Part shown: positions 48,348-56,516 of the stretch, one piece after another
Numbering within the stretch: the stretch's first letter is position 1
How the letters are laid out: each line of letters opens with the position of its first letter
Assembly: GCF_018130615.1 (NCBI RefSeq)
Contig: NZ_JAFCKB010000003.1
Coordinates: 310,001 to 374,000 of the forward strand
Source of the DNA: Bradyrhizobium manausense
Lineage (GTDB): Bacteria > Pseudomonadota > Alphaproteobacteria > Rhizobiales > Xanthobacteraceae
Length of the DNA stretch: 64,000 bases
Reading direction: 5' to 3'
The notes under the pieces: model-generated
Told to the model about the DNA's origin: nothing
Seen by the model: the letters and a program-made list of their open reading frames with translations, nothing else
Database searches by the model: none
Made by a program: the position numbers and the translations under genes

Positions 48348-49598
48348 TCAGGATGCGACGCCGGCGATCGCCAGCACGGTGTGCATCAGCACGTTGGTGC
48401 CCGCGGCGCAGTCGGGCTGCGTGGCATCTTCCAGCTCATTGTGGCTGATGCCGTCCTTGCAGGGCACGAACACCATGGCCGCCGGCATGACGGTGTTGAG
48501 GTTGCAGGCGTCGTGACCGGCGCCGGAAGTGATGCGGCGAGAAGAATAGCCGAGCGTCTTTGCGGCGTTCTCGACCGCTGCGATGAGCTTGGGGTCGAAA
48601 TGCGTCGGCGGTTTGCGCCAGACCAGGTCGATCCCGACCTCGACCTTGCGGCGCGCGGCAATCTCGGCAATGGCGGCACGAAGGTCGCGATCGAGTGCGT
48701 CCATGATGGCACCGTCCGCGCTGCGGCAGTCCATCGTGAAAGCGATCTCGCCGGGAATGACGTTGCGCGAGGGGTTCGCGATCACGGCCTCGCCAATGGT
48801 GCCGACCGCGTTTGGTCCGTGTTTCCTGGCGATGGCTTCCATCGCAAGCACGATTTCGGACAGCGTCGCCAACGCATCACGCCGCAGCGGCATCGGTGTC
48901 GAGCCTGCATGGCTCTCGAAGCCGGAAATCTTGCCGTCGTACCAGAGCACGCCCTGGCCGGAATCGACCACGCCGATGGTCTTGCCCTCGGCTTCGAGGA
49001 TCGGACCCTGCTCGATGTGGAGTTCGACAAAGCAGCCGAGCTTCTGGAAACCAACGGGCTTGTCGCCGCGATAGCCGATGCTGTCGAGCGCCTGGCCGAC
49101 GGTGGTGCCGTCGATATCCTTGCGTGAGAGAATGTCGTCGGTGGTGAAATCGCCGACGTAAGCCGCGGACGCCATCATCGCCGGCGCAAAACGCGAGCCT
49201 TCCTCGTTGGTCCAGTTGACGACGCAGATCGGCGCCTCGGTCTCGATGCCGGCGTCGTTCAGCGTGCGGATCACTTCGAGCGCGCCGAGCGTTCCCAGAA
49301 TGCCGTCATACTTGCCGCCGGTCGGCTGGGTGTCGAGATGCGAGCCGATGCCCACGGGCAGCTTCGACATGTCGCGGCCCTTGCGCAGGCCGAACTGCGA
49401 GCCGAGCGCATCGACATGAACTTCCAGGCCGGCTTCCTCACAGGCCTTCCGGAACCAGTCACGCACCTGCTTGTCTTCGCTGCTGAGTGTCAGCCGCCGT
49501 ACACCGCCCTTGACCGTCGCGCCGAATTGCGCGGTCTCATGGATGGAGCCCCAGAGGCGGGCGGAATCGATTTGCAGGTTGGTCGCGGCTCGGCTCAT
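48348..49598 (-). CDS. M20 Zn-dependent hydrolase (N-carbamoyl-L-amino acid/allantoate amidohydrolase type)
   Basis: Metal-dependent amidohydrolase of 416 residues. Metal ligands sit in GIGSHLDTQPTGGKYDG (His, Asp), NEEGSRFAPAMMAS (Glu pair) and VELHIEQGPILEAEG, with the last histidine in KDGISHNELEDAT. The dimerisation domain carries ESHAGSTPMPLRRDAL, the hallmark of allantoate amidohydrolase, N-carbamoyl amino acid hydrolase and beta-ureidopropionase. The ATG at 49598 is chosen, as a longer frame from 49781 runs through a family A repeat. It begins the minus-strand group that continues into the two dehydrogenases. Exact substrate unknown. Confidence 0.93.
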   Translation of the reverse strand: MSRAATNLQIDSARLWGSIHETAQFGATVKGGVRRLTLSSEDKQVRDWFRKACEEAGLEVHVDALGSQFGLRKGRDMSKLPVGIGSHLDTQPTGGKYDGILGTLGALEVIRTLNDAGIETEAPICVVNWTNEEGSRFAPAMMASAAYVGDFTTDDILSRKDIDGTTVGQALDSIGYRGDKPVGFQKLGCFVELHIEQGPILEAEGKTIGVVDSGQGVLWYDGKISGFESHAGSTPMPLRRDALATLSEIVLAMEAIARKHGPNAVGTIGEAVIANPSRNVIPGEIAFTMDCRSADGAIMDALDRDLRAAIAEIAARRKVEVGIDLVWRKPPTHFDPKLIAAVENAAKTLGYSSRRITSGAGHDACNLNTVMPAAMVFVPCKDGISHNELEDATQPDCAAGTNVLMHTVLAIAGVAS

Positions 49599-49619
49599 GC
49601 GTCGTTTCCATTTGTCGCT

Positions 49620-49695
49620 GTCATTCCGGGGCGCCCGTAGGGCGAACCCGGAATCTCGAGATTCCGGGTTCTCGCTTTGCGAGCCCCGGAATGAC
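49620..49695. repeat. Palindromic intergenic repeat, family A (copy 3)
   Basis: A 76-base element with outer arms GTCATTCCGGGGC (49620-49632) and GCCCCGGAATGAC (49683-49695), exact complements, and inner stems GAATCTCGAGATTC and CTCGCTTTGCGAG. Compare 8224-8303. It separates the hydrolase gene from the LysR gene. Confidence 0.93.
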
Positions 49696-49719
49696 GTTGA
49701 AGGTTGTCCGGCGCCTTTT

Positions 49720-50637
49720 TCAATGACGCGCCGGCGCGGGCGCGTCAACCGCGAGGCTGCTCTGCGCAATCTGACAGGCAAGCTCGGCGACGCGCTGCAC
49801 CGCGACGACGTCCGGCGAAGCGAGCCAGCTTGCCGTGAATGTCAGTGGTGCGATTTCCAGATCGGTGTCGAGCAATTGCAGCCGGCCGTCGGCGAGCTCG
49901 TTCTCGACGATGGCGTCGGGGATCACGGCGATGCCAAGGCCTTCCACCGCCATGTGGATGACGGTTGCGAGCGAAGCCGACGCATGGAGACGGATCGGCG
50001 GCAATTCCGGCCGATCGAACACCTCGCGCACGACCTCGTAGGGCCTGGTCTTGCGCGGGAAGGTGATGATCGGAAACCGCGCGATATCGGCGGGTGTGAC
50101 CGGGCCATGGCCGAGCCCGAGTGATGGGCTCGCGAGAAAGCCGATCGGGTAATCGGCGAGCGCGCGGTTGTGTACGCCCGAGGCCGATAGCGGTCCGACC
50201 ACGAACGCAAGTTCGATCTCCTGCGCGAGCAATCGCGCGGTGAGGTTCGGCGTGATGTCGACCTCGATTTCCAGCGACAGGTTTGGGTAGAGCTCGTTGA
50301 CGCTCTTCACCAGCCGCGGCAGCCAAGTATGCACGATCGTCTCGGCAACGCCGAGCCGCATCACGCCGCGCATCGCCGAACGATCGCCGATCTCGGCCAT
50401 CATTGCAGCGCGCAGGCCGATCAGCTTTTCGGCGTAGACCATCATCTGCCGGCCGCTCGGGGTGGGCGAGGCCACGCGATGATCGCGGTTCAGAAGCTTG
50501 ACGCCCATCTCGCGTTCGAGCTGGGCGATGCGCTGGGAGATTGCCGGCTGGGTCGTATTGAGCCGGGCCGCGGCGCCTCGGAAGCTGCCGAGCTTGACAA
50601 CCCAGAGGAAGGTTTCGATCGACCTGAAGTCCAGCAT
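49720..50637 (-). CDS. LysR family transcriptional regulator
   Basis: Regulator of 305 residues, the standard LysR size. The N-terminal helix-turn-helix is SIETFLWVVKLGSFRGAAARLNTTQPAISQRIAQLEREMGVKLLNRDHR, followed by a two-lobed periplasmic-binding-like effector domain (from about residue 90). It is divergent from the D-glutamate-cyclase-family gene, and a perfect LysR-type dyad lies in the 119-base gap. It may also control the minus-strand hydrolase group, from which it is separated by a repeat. Confidence 0.94.
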   Translation of the reverse strand: MLDFRSIETFLWVVKLGSFRGAAARLNTTQPAISQRIAQLEREMGVKLLNRDHRVASPTPSGRQMMVYAEKLIGLRAAMMAEIGDRSAMRGVMRLGVAETIVHTWLPRLVKSVNELYPNLSLEIEVDITPNLTARLLAQEIELAFVVGPLSASGVHNRALADYPIGFLASPSLGLGHGPVTPADIARFPIITFPRKTRPYEVVREVFDRPELPPIRLHASASLATVIHMAVEGLGIAVIPDAIVENELADGRLQLLDTDLEIAPLTFTASWLASPDVVAVQRVAELACQIAQSSLAVDAPAPARH

Positions 50638-50653
50638 TGGAAGGATTTCCCCA

Positions 50654-50676
50654 ATCGATAAAATAGATTTATCGAT
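50654..50676. promoter_or_regulatory. LysR-type operator ATCGATAAA-N5-TTTATCGAT
   Basis: Perfect nine-base arms at 50654-50662 and 50668-50676 with an ATAGA spacer, followed at once by a further ATCGAT half-site at 50675-50680 in ATCGATATCGATT. It lies 17 bases upstream of the LysR start codon and about 80 bases upstream of the divergent gene. It fits the T-N11-A dyad of LysR regulators and supports autoregulation. Confidence 0.8.
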
Positions 50677-50756
50677 ATCGATTAGAAAGGAAGATTAGAC
50701 TTTATAGCACGCTTGGTGTTGGCTGTCTTTGTCGAGTTTATAGGCAGGTCGATCGC

Positions 50757-51572
50757 ATGACTGTTTTGGTGGCAACGCAGCAAACTGAAACGCCCGACAC
50801 GCTCCCGAGCCGTCAGGCCCGGCTCGCCTATCGCAGCGGCCAGGTCGGCTCCACTGCGGGCGTTGCTCCCGGCTTCGTCCAGGGCAATCTGGCGATCCTG
50901 CCGGCGGAATATGCCGGCGCCTTTCACCGCTTCTGCCAGCTCAATCCGAAGCCGTGCCCGATCATCGGCATGTCCGACGTCGGCAGCCCGCATATCCCCG
51001 CGCTCGGCGCCGACCTCGACATCCGCACCGATGTGCCGCGCTACCGCGTCTGGCGCGACGGCGAAGTCGTCGATGAGCCCACCGACGTGACCAAGCATTG
51101 GCGCGACGATCTCGTGACCTTCGTGCTCGGCTGCTCGTTCTCGTTCGAGGAGGCGCTGCTCGACGAGGGCATGCCGATCCGTCACATCGAGGAGAATGTG
51201 CGGGTGCCGATGTATCGCACCAATATCGCGTGCGGCGAGGCCGGCCCGTTCGCAGGCCCGATGGTCGTCTCCATGCGTCCGTTCAAGCCGGCCGATGCGA
51301 TCCGCGCGGTGCAGATCACCTCGCGCTATCCCGCCGTGCACGGTGCGCCCGTGCATCTCGGCCATCCGCACCTGATCGGCATCACGGATATCGCCAAGCC
51401 TGACTATGGTGATCCCGTCCCTGTCGCCGACGACGAGATCCCGGTGTTCTGGGCCTGCGGCGTGACGCCGCAATCGGTGATCAACGCCGCCAAGGTACCA
51501 TTCGCAATCACGCATTCGCCCGGCTTGATGCTGGTGACGGATCTGAAGAACAGGAACATGGCCGTGATTTAG
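50757..51572 (+). CDS. D-glutamate cyclase/DUF1445 family putative hydro-lyase
   Basis: Protein of 271 residues in the DUF1445 (YcsI, D-glutamate cyclase) family; mammalian DGLUCY of this family interconverts D-glutamate and 5-oxo-D-proline. Family blocks visible are [84 protein letters not shown] and [27 protein letters not shown]. No signal peptide. It is divergent from the LysR regulator and upstream of the branched-chain-type importer. The activity is known only in relatives, so the D-glutamate link is inferred. Confidence 0.9.
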   Translation: MTVLVATQQTETPDTLPSRQARLAYRSGQVGSTAGVAPGFVQGNLAILPAEYAGAFHRFCQLNPKPCPIIGMSDVGSPHIPALGADLDIRTDVPRYRVWRDGEVVDEPTDVTKHWRDDLVTFVLGCSFSFEEALLDEGMPIRHIEENVRVPMYRTNIACGEAGPFAGPMVVSMRPFKPADAIRAVQITSRYPAVHGAPVHLGHPHLIGITDIAKPDYGDPVPVADDEIPVFWACGVTPQSVINAAKVPFAITHSPGLMLVTDLKNRNMAVI

Positions 51573-51657
51573 TAGGCAGCGTTTGCTGCTTCTTCGGGCT
51601 TTACGCAGTTTGCCAATCGTTTCATTCGATACGCGCGAATAAAAGGGGACTTTGCCA

Positions 51658-52902
51658 ATGACCATCACTCGCCGCGACGTTCTGCTCGGAGCCACCGCCG
51701 CTGCCGCGCTGCTGCCGCTAGCCGCGCGCGCGCAAACTTCCGAGGTGCTGATCGGCGCGACCTATCCCCTGTCGGGTGCCGGCGCGCAAGTCGGCGTCGA
51801 TGCGCAGCGCGCATTCGAGACCGCAATCGACATCATCAACAACGATCAGGATTTCGATCTTCCGCTGGCAAAGGGCGTCGGCTTGCCGGGCCTCGGCGGC
51901 GCCAAGATCCGCATGGTGTACGCCGACCACCAGGGCGACCCGCAAAAGGGACGCGCCGAAGCCGAGCGGCTGATCACCCAGGAGAAGGTCTGCGCGGTGC
52001 TCGGCTCCTATCAGAGCGCGGTCGCGGTCACGGTCAGCCAGATCTGCGAGCGTTACCAGATCCCGTTCCTGTCGGCGGACAATTCCTCGCCGAGCCTGCA
52101 TCGCCGCGGACTGAAGTACTATTTCCGCGCTTCGCCGCATGACGAGATGTTCTCGGCCGCGATGTTCGATTTCCTCGACTCGATGAAGAAGAAGGGCGTC
52201 AAGGCCGACACGCTGGCGCTGTTCCACGAAGACACGATCTTCGGCACCGACTCCGCCAACGCCCAGACCAAGCTCGCAACCGAGCGCGGCTACAAGATCG
52301 TCGCCGACATCAAGTACCGCGCCAACTCGCCGTCTTTGTCTGCCGAAGTCCAGCAGCTCAAGGCCGCCAACGCCGATGTGTTGCTGCCCTCGAGCTACAC
52401 CACGGACGGCATCCTGCTGGTCAAGACGATGGCGGAGCTTGGCTACAAGCCGAACGCGATCCTGGCCCAAGCAGCCGGCTTCTCCGAAAAGGCGCTGTAC
52501 GACGCCGTCGGCGACAAGCTCGAAGGCGCGATCACGCGCGGCAGTTTCTCGCTCGATCTTGCCGCCAAGCGGCCGATGGTCGGCAAGATCAACGATCTGT
52601 TCAAGGCGAAGTCGGGCAAGGACCTCAACGACAACACGTCGCGGCAGTTCATGGCGATGATCGTGATTGCGGACGCCATCAACCGCGCCAAGTCGACCGA
52701 CGGCGAGAAGATCCGCGATGCGATGGCTGCAACCGACATTCCGGGCGAACAGACCATCATGCCCTGGAAGCGGGTCAAGTTCGACGACATGGGTCAGAAC
52801 AACGACGCCGATCCGGTGCTGCTGCAGTATATCGGCGGCAAGTTTGTCACCATCTTCCCGTCGCAGGCGGCGGTTGCCGAAGCTGTCTGGCCGATGAAGT
52901 GA
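51658..52902 (+). CDS. Branched-chain-amino-acid-type ABC transporter substrate-binding protein (LivK-like)
   Basis: Periplasmic binding protein of 414 residues, family Peripla_BP_6. The N terminus has a twin-arginine-like motif, TITRRDVLLGATAAAALLPLAARAQ, so it may be exported by Tat or Sec. The mature protein reads EVLIGATYPLSGAGAQVGVDAQRAFETAIDIIN, then GGAKIRMVYADHQGDPQKGRAEAERLI and VCAVLGSYQSAVAVTVSQICERYQIPFLS. I use the ATG at 51658 over a TTG two codons earlier, with AAAGGGG ahead. It leads the operon that encodes the two permeases and two ATPases. The real ligand may be an amide or amino acid. Confidence 0.94.
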   Translation: MTITRRDVLLGATAAAALLPLAARAQTSEVLIGATYPLSGAGAQVGVDAQRAFETAIDIINNDQDFDLPLAKGVGLPGLGGAKIRMVYADHQGDPQKGRAEAERLITQEKVCAVLGSYQSAVAVTVSQICERYQIPFLSADNSSPSLHRRGLKYYFRASPHDEMFSAAMFDFLDSMKKKGVKADTLALFHEDTIFGTDSANAQTKLATERGYKIVADIKYRANSPSLSAEVQQLKAANADVLLPSSYTTDGILLVKTMAELGYKPNAILAQAAGFSEKALYDAVGDKLEGAITRGSFSLDLAAKRPMVGKINDLFKAKSGKDLNDNTSRQFMAMIVIADAINRAKSTDGEKIRDAMAATDIPGEQTIMPWKRVKFDDMGQNNDADPVLLQYIGGKFVTIFPSQAAVAEAVWPMK

Positions 52903-52906
52903 GGAT

Positions 52907-52938
52907 GGATCGGGAGCTCGGACGATAGCTCCCGATCC
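52907..52938 (+). other. Stable hairpin between binding-protein and permease genes
   Basis: Exact 12-base arms GGATCGGGAGCT (52907-52918) and AGCTCCCGATCC (52927-52938) with an eight-base loop, five bases after the stop of the binding-protein gene. There is no T-run, so it is probably an mRNA-stabilising or attenuating stem, and the downstream permease begins 112 bases later. Confidence 0.8.
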
Positions 52939-53050
52939 TGGTCCTGCGGAGGAAGACGGAGCCCACGTCGGGAGAGGCGAGGGCGGCCCGTCCTTTGCGA
53001 TGCGCGTTCGATGACGCCCCTCGGGGTGAGAGCTTTTCTGGGGGGACAAG

Positions 53051-53932
53051 TTGCTGACAGTCGAAACAATTGTCCAAAGTCTCGCGAGCGGCCTCTTGAT
53101 GGGCCTGCTCTACGGACTGATCGCCGTGGGCCTCGCGCTGATCTTCGGCCTGATGGACGTCACGAACTTCGCCCATGGCGAGTTCCTGATGATCGCGATG
53201 TACGCGTCCTTCTTCCTGTTCACGTTCTTCGCCATCGATCCCTTGCTCTCGGCGCCGCTGGTCGCGGCGGCGATGTTCGTGTTCGGAGCGGTGGTCTACC
53301 TGTTGATTGTACGCTTCGCCATGCGGGCCAAGGCCAATGCCGGCATGGTGCAGATCTTCACTACCTTCGGCCTGGCCATCGTGATGCGCGGACTGGCCCA
53401 GCTGTTCTTCACGCCGGACTATCGCAGCATTCCGCAATCATGGCTCGGCGGCAAAACCGTCTCCGTTGCAGGTATTTTCCTGCCGGAGCCGCAGCTGGTC
53501 GGCGCGCTGGTCTCGATCGCGGCCTTTGCCGGCCTCTACTTCTTCATCCACCGCACCGATTTCGGCCGTGCGCTGGAAGCCACGCGTGAAGATCCCGGTG
53601 CGGTCGCGCTCGTCGGTATCGACAAGAATCGCGTGTTCGCGTTCGGTTGGGGCCTTGGCGCTGCGCTTGTCGGTCTCGCCGGTGCGATCATGGCGGTGTT
53701 TTTCTACATTTATCCCGACGTTGGCGCGTCCTTTGCGCTGATTGCCTATGTCACGGTGGCGCTCGGCGGCTTTGGCAGTGTGTTCGGCGCTTTTGCCGGC
53801 GGCATCATCGTCGGGCTGGTTGAAGCGATGACTGCCCTGATGCTGCCGCCCTCACTGAAGTCGGTCGGCATCTATGCGGTCTACCTGCTCGTTGTCTTCA
53901 TTCGGCCGCGTGGCCTGTTCGGGTCGATGTGA
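53051..53932 (+). CDS. livH: Branched-chain-type ABC transporter permease (LivH-like)
   Basis: Inner-membrane permease of 293 residues with eight or so hydrophobic segments. ASGLLMGLLYGLIAVGLALIFGLMDVTNFAHGEFLM is the classic LivH start, and ALEATREDPGAVALVGIDKNRVFAFGWGLGAALVGLAGAI is the conserved loop. The start is a TTG at 53051 preceded by GGGGGA, which reads MLTVETIVQSLASG; no ATG gives the full domain. Its stop overlaps the livM start by one base. Confidence 0.93.
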   Translation: MLTVETIVQSLASGLLMGLLYGLIAVGLALIFGLMDVTNFAHGEFLMIAMYASFFLFTFFAIDPLLSAPLVAAAMFVFGAVVYLLIVRFAMRAKANAGMVQIFTTFGLAIVMRGLAQLFFTPDYRSIPQSWLGGKTVSVAGIFLPEPQLVGALVSIAAFAGLYFFIHRTDFGRALEATREDPGAVALVGIDKNRVFAFGWGLGAALVGLAGAIMAVFFYIYPDVGASFALIAYVTVALGGFGSVFGAFAGGIIVGLVEAMTALMLPPSLKSVGIYAVYLLVVFIRPRGLFGSM

Positions 53933-54915
53933 TGGACAAGAATTATGCCGCGCGGCGTCGCCGCGATCTCGTCATTGCCGCGGTGCTGGCCGCGCTGGCC
54001 GCGCTCGCGCCGCTGTTCGTCAAGAACGTCTATATCCAGAACATCCTGGTCCTGACCTTGATGTATGCGGCGCTGTCGCAGAGCTGGAACATCCTCTCCG
54101 GCTATTGCGGGCAGATCTCACTGGGCCACGCTCTCTATTTCGGCATCGGCGCCTACACCACTGAGCTCCTGTTCACGAAGTTCGGCGTGCTACCCTGGTT
54201 CGGCATGCTTGCGGGAGGCATGATCGCGGCTGTCATCGCGATGGGGCTCGGCTATCCCTTCTTCCGCCTGCGCGGCCATTACTTCGTGATTGCCACCATC
54301 GTCATCGCCGAGATCGGCCTGCTGCTGTTCCAGAACTGGGAATGGGCGGGAGCTGCGATGGGGATCACCATTCCGGTGCGCGGCGACAGCTGGCTGAAAT
54401 TCCAGTTCATGCGCAGCAAGCTGCCGTATTTCTATTTCGCGCTGGCGCTGTGCTGCCTCGCCTGGTTCGTCACCTGGTGGCTGGAGGACTCCAAATGGGG
54501 CTTTTGGTGGCGCGCGGTGAAGGACAATCCGGAAGCGGCCGAGAGCCTTGGCGTCGTCGTGTTCAACTCCAAGATGGGCGCGGCCGCAGTCTCCGCTTTC
54601 CTCGTCGCCGTCGGCGGTGCGTTCTATGCTCAGTTCCTCGCCTATATCGATCCTGAGAGCGTGATGGGCTTCCAGTTCTCGCTGCTGATGGCGCTCCCGG
54701 CCGTGCTCGGCGGTATCGGCACCCTCTGGGGTCCCGTGCTGGGGGCGGCCATCCTGATCCCGATGACGGAGCTGACGCGCTCGTATATCGGAGGTTCAGG
54801 CCGCGGTGTCGATCTCATCGTTTATGGCGCGTTGATCGTAGCGATCTCACTGGCTTTGCCGCAGGGGCTGGTGAGCCTGTTCTCCCGTTCAAAAGCAAAA
54901 GGAGCGACGCGATGA
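53932..54915 (+). CDS. livM: Branched-chain-type ABC transporter permease (LivM-like)
   Basis: Second permease, 327 residues. It contains ILVLTLMYAALSQSWNILSGYCGQISLGHALYFGIGAYTT, the LivM signature, and a later loop WWRAVKDNPEAAESLGVVVFNSKMGAAAVSAFLVAVGGAFYAQFLAYI. The ATG at 53932 overlaps the livH stop by one base. Its stop overlaps the next ATPase start (ATGA), so the four membrane-side genes are tightly coupled. Confidence 0.95.
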   Translation: MDKNYAARRRRDLVIAAVLAALAALAPLFVKNVYIQNILVLTLMYAALSQSWNILSGYCGQISLGHALYFGIGAYTTELLFTKFGVLPWFGMLAGGMIAAVIAMGLGYPFFRLRGHYFVIATIVIAEIGLLLFQNWEWAGAAMGITIPVRGDSWLKFQFMRSKLPYFYFALALCCLAWFVTWWLEDSKWGFWWRAVKDNPEAAESLGVVVFNSKMGAAAVSAFLVAVGGAFYAQFLAYIDPESVMGFQFSLLMALPAVLGGIGTLWGPVLGAAILIPMTELTRSYIGGSGRGVDLIVYGALIVAISLALPQGLVSLFSRSKAKGATR

Positions 54916-55643
54916 CCGCGCTTCTTGAAACCCGCGGCGTGTGGCAACGCTTTGGCGGCCTCGTTGCCAACAGCGACGTCTCGATTTCGGTCGGCCGTGG
55001 CGAGATCGTCGGCCTGATCGGTCCGAACGGCGCCGGTAAGTCGACGCTGTTCAATCTCATCGCCGGCGTGCTGCCGCCGACGCAGGGCTCGATCTGGTTC
55101 GACGGTGAGGATGTGACGGCGATGCCCGCAGCCGAGCGCTGCCAGCGCGGCGTAGGGCGCACCTTCCAGGTCGTCAAGAGCTTCGAGACCATGACGGTCA
55201 TCGACAACGTCATCGTCGGTGCGCTGGTGCGCAACACCGTGATGCGGGTGGCCCGCCGCAAGGCGCATGAGGTGCTGGAGTTCACCGGGCTAGCCGCGCG
55301 TGCCGACGTGCTCGCAAGCGACCTGGTGCCGGCCGAGAAGCGCCGCCTTGAAGTCGCCCGCGCGCTTGCGACCGAGCCAAAATTGTTGCTGCTCGACGAA
55401 GTCCTCACCGGCCTCACGCCGACCGAGGCGCAGACCGGTGTCGCGCTGGTGCGCAAGGTGCGCGATGCCGGCATCACCGTGCTGATGGTCGAGCATGTCA
55501 TGGAGATCGTGATGCCGCTGGTCGACCGCGCCATCGTGCTCGACCTCGGCAAGGTTCTGGTCGAGGGCAAGCCCGCCGACGTCGTCCGCGATCCCAAGGT
55601 GATCAAGGCATATTTGGGAGATCGTCATGCTGTCGGTGCATGA
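54912..55643 (+). CDS. livG: Branched-chain-type ABC transporter ATPase (LivG-like)
   Basis: ATPase of 243 residues. Walker A is GPNGAGKSTLFNLIAG near residue 36, the Q-loop region is GVGRTFQVVKSFETM, and Walker B is LLLLDEVLTGLTP. The signature position reads LVPAEKRRLEVARALA, so the usual LSGGQ is LVPAEK here; such deviations occur in LivG proteins but are worth noting. The DEVLTGL aspartate and glutamate are intact, and the H-loop is in LMVEHVMEIV. It overlaps livM by four bases and livF by 17. Confidence 0.93.
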   Translation: MTALLETRGVWQRFGGLVANSDVSISVGRGEIVGLIGPNGAGKSTLFNLIAGVLPPTQGSIWFDGEDVTAMPAAERCQRGVGRTFQVVKSFETMTVIDNVIVGALVRNTVMRVARRKAHEVLEFTGLAARADVLASDLVPAEKRRLEVARALATEPKLLLLDEVLTGLTPTEAQTGVALVRKVRDAGITVLMVEHVMEIVMPLVDRAIVLDLGKVLVEGKPADVVRDPKVIKAYLGDRHAVGA

Positions 55644-56331
55644 AGTCACGACGGCCTATCAGGGCCTGGTCGCGATCTCGGCGGTCAGTATCGAGGTTAC
55701 CAAGGGCGAGATCGTCTGTGTCGCCGGTGCCAACGGCGCCGGCAAGTCGACGCTGCTCAAATCGATCGCCGGTGCCGAGCGCCCGCGCTCGGGCACCGTG
55801 ACCTTCGACGGCAAGCGGCTCAACGGCATGGCGCAGCACCACATCACGGCCGCCGGCATCGCCTATGTGCCGGAGAACCGCCGCCTGTTTCCGCGCCTGT
55901 CGGTGCGCGACAATCTTCGCCTCGGCAGCTATCTCTACCGCGGCGAGGCCGATCGCGAGGCGCCGCTCGATCTCGTCTTCAAGCTGTTTCCGCGCCTGTC
56001 GGAACGCCTCGAGCAGCGCGCCGAGACGCTCTCCGGCGGCGAGCAGCAGATGCTCGCGATCGGCCGCGCGCTGATGACGCGCCCGCGGCTGTTGATGCTG
56101 GACGAGCCCTCGCAGGGCATCATGCCGAAGCTGGTCGACGAGATCTTTCAGGCGGTGAAGCTGATCCGGGATTCCGGCATGACCGTGCTGATCGTGGAGC
56201 AGCGCATGGCCGAGTGCCTCGAGATCGCCGACCGCGCCTACATCCTGCAAACCGGCCGCGTGCTGATGCAGGGCTCGGCGGCGGAGATCAGGGGCAATCC
56301 GGACGTGCGGAAGGCGTATCTGGGATTGTAG
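55627..56331 (+). CDS. livF: Branched-chain-type ABC transporter ATPase (LivF-like)
   Basis: Second ATPase, 234 residues. Walker A is GANGAGKSTLLKSIAG, the signature is TLSGGEQQMLAIGRALM, and Walker B is LLMLDEPSQGIMPK. VPENRRLFPRLSVRDNL is the typical LivF Q-loop region and GSAAEIRGNPDVRKAYLGL the typical end. It overlaps livG by 17 bases and is the last gene of the importer operon. Confidence 0.95.
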   Translation: MLSVHEVTTAYQGLVAISAVSIEVTKGEIVCVAGANGAGKSTLLKSIAGAERPRSGTVTFDGKRLNGMAQHHITAAGIAYVPENRRLFPRLSVRDNLRLGSYLYRGEADREAPLDLVFKLFPRLSERLEQRAETLSGGEQQMLAIGRALMTRPRLLMLDEPSQGIMPKLVDEIFQAVKLIRDSGMTVLIVEQRMAECLEIADRAYILQTGRVLMQGSAAEIRGNPDVRKAYLGL

Positions 56332-56369
56332 GCGCAACGAGTGGAGCAAGCTTCGCCGACGCACTCGGT

Positions 56370-56471
56370 GTCATCGCCCGACCTTGATCGGGCGATCCAG
56401 TATTCCAGAGACGTCAGAGCGGTACGGATAAGCTGCGGCGTACTGGATTCCGCGCTTTCGCGGGGAATGAC
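56370..56471. repeat. Intergenic palindromic repeat, family D-like
   Basis: About 100 bases, with GTCATCGCCCGACCTTGATC GGGCGAT at the left (a stem ATCGCCCGA/TCGGGCGAT), CCAGTATTCCAGAG in the middle, and GTACTGGATTCCGCGCTTTC GCGGGGAATGAC at the right, so the outer and middle segments pair. It lies between livF and the convergent otnC gene; bidirectional termination is possible. Confidence 0.75.
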
Positions 56472-56516
56472 AGCGGTGGGTGAGGCGGCGCTGGTGCGTT
56501 CATGACACCACGGTAC

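Noticed and set aside
49599-49781. N-terminal extension of the M20 hydrolase
   Set aside because: It reads through a family A repeat and would overlap the LysR gene; the ATG at 49598 matches the domain start.
54912-55643. LivG-like gene as a pseudogene because LSGGQ is absent
   Set aside because: The frame is intact, Walker A, Walker B and the H-loop are present and the gene is coupled to livM and livF, so it is reported as functional with an odd signature.
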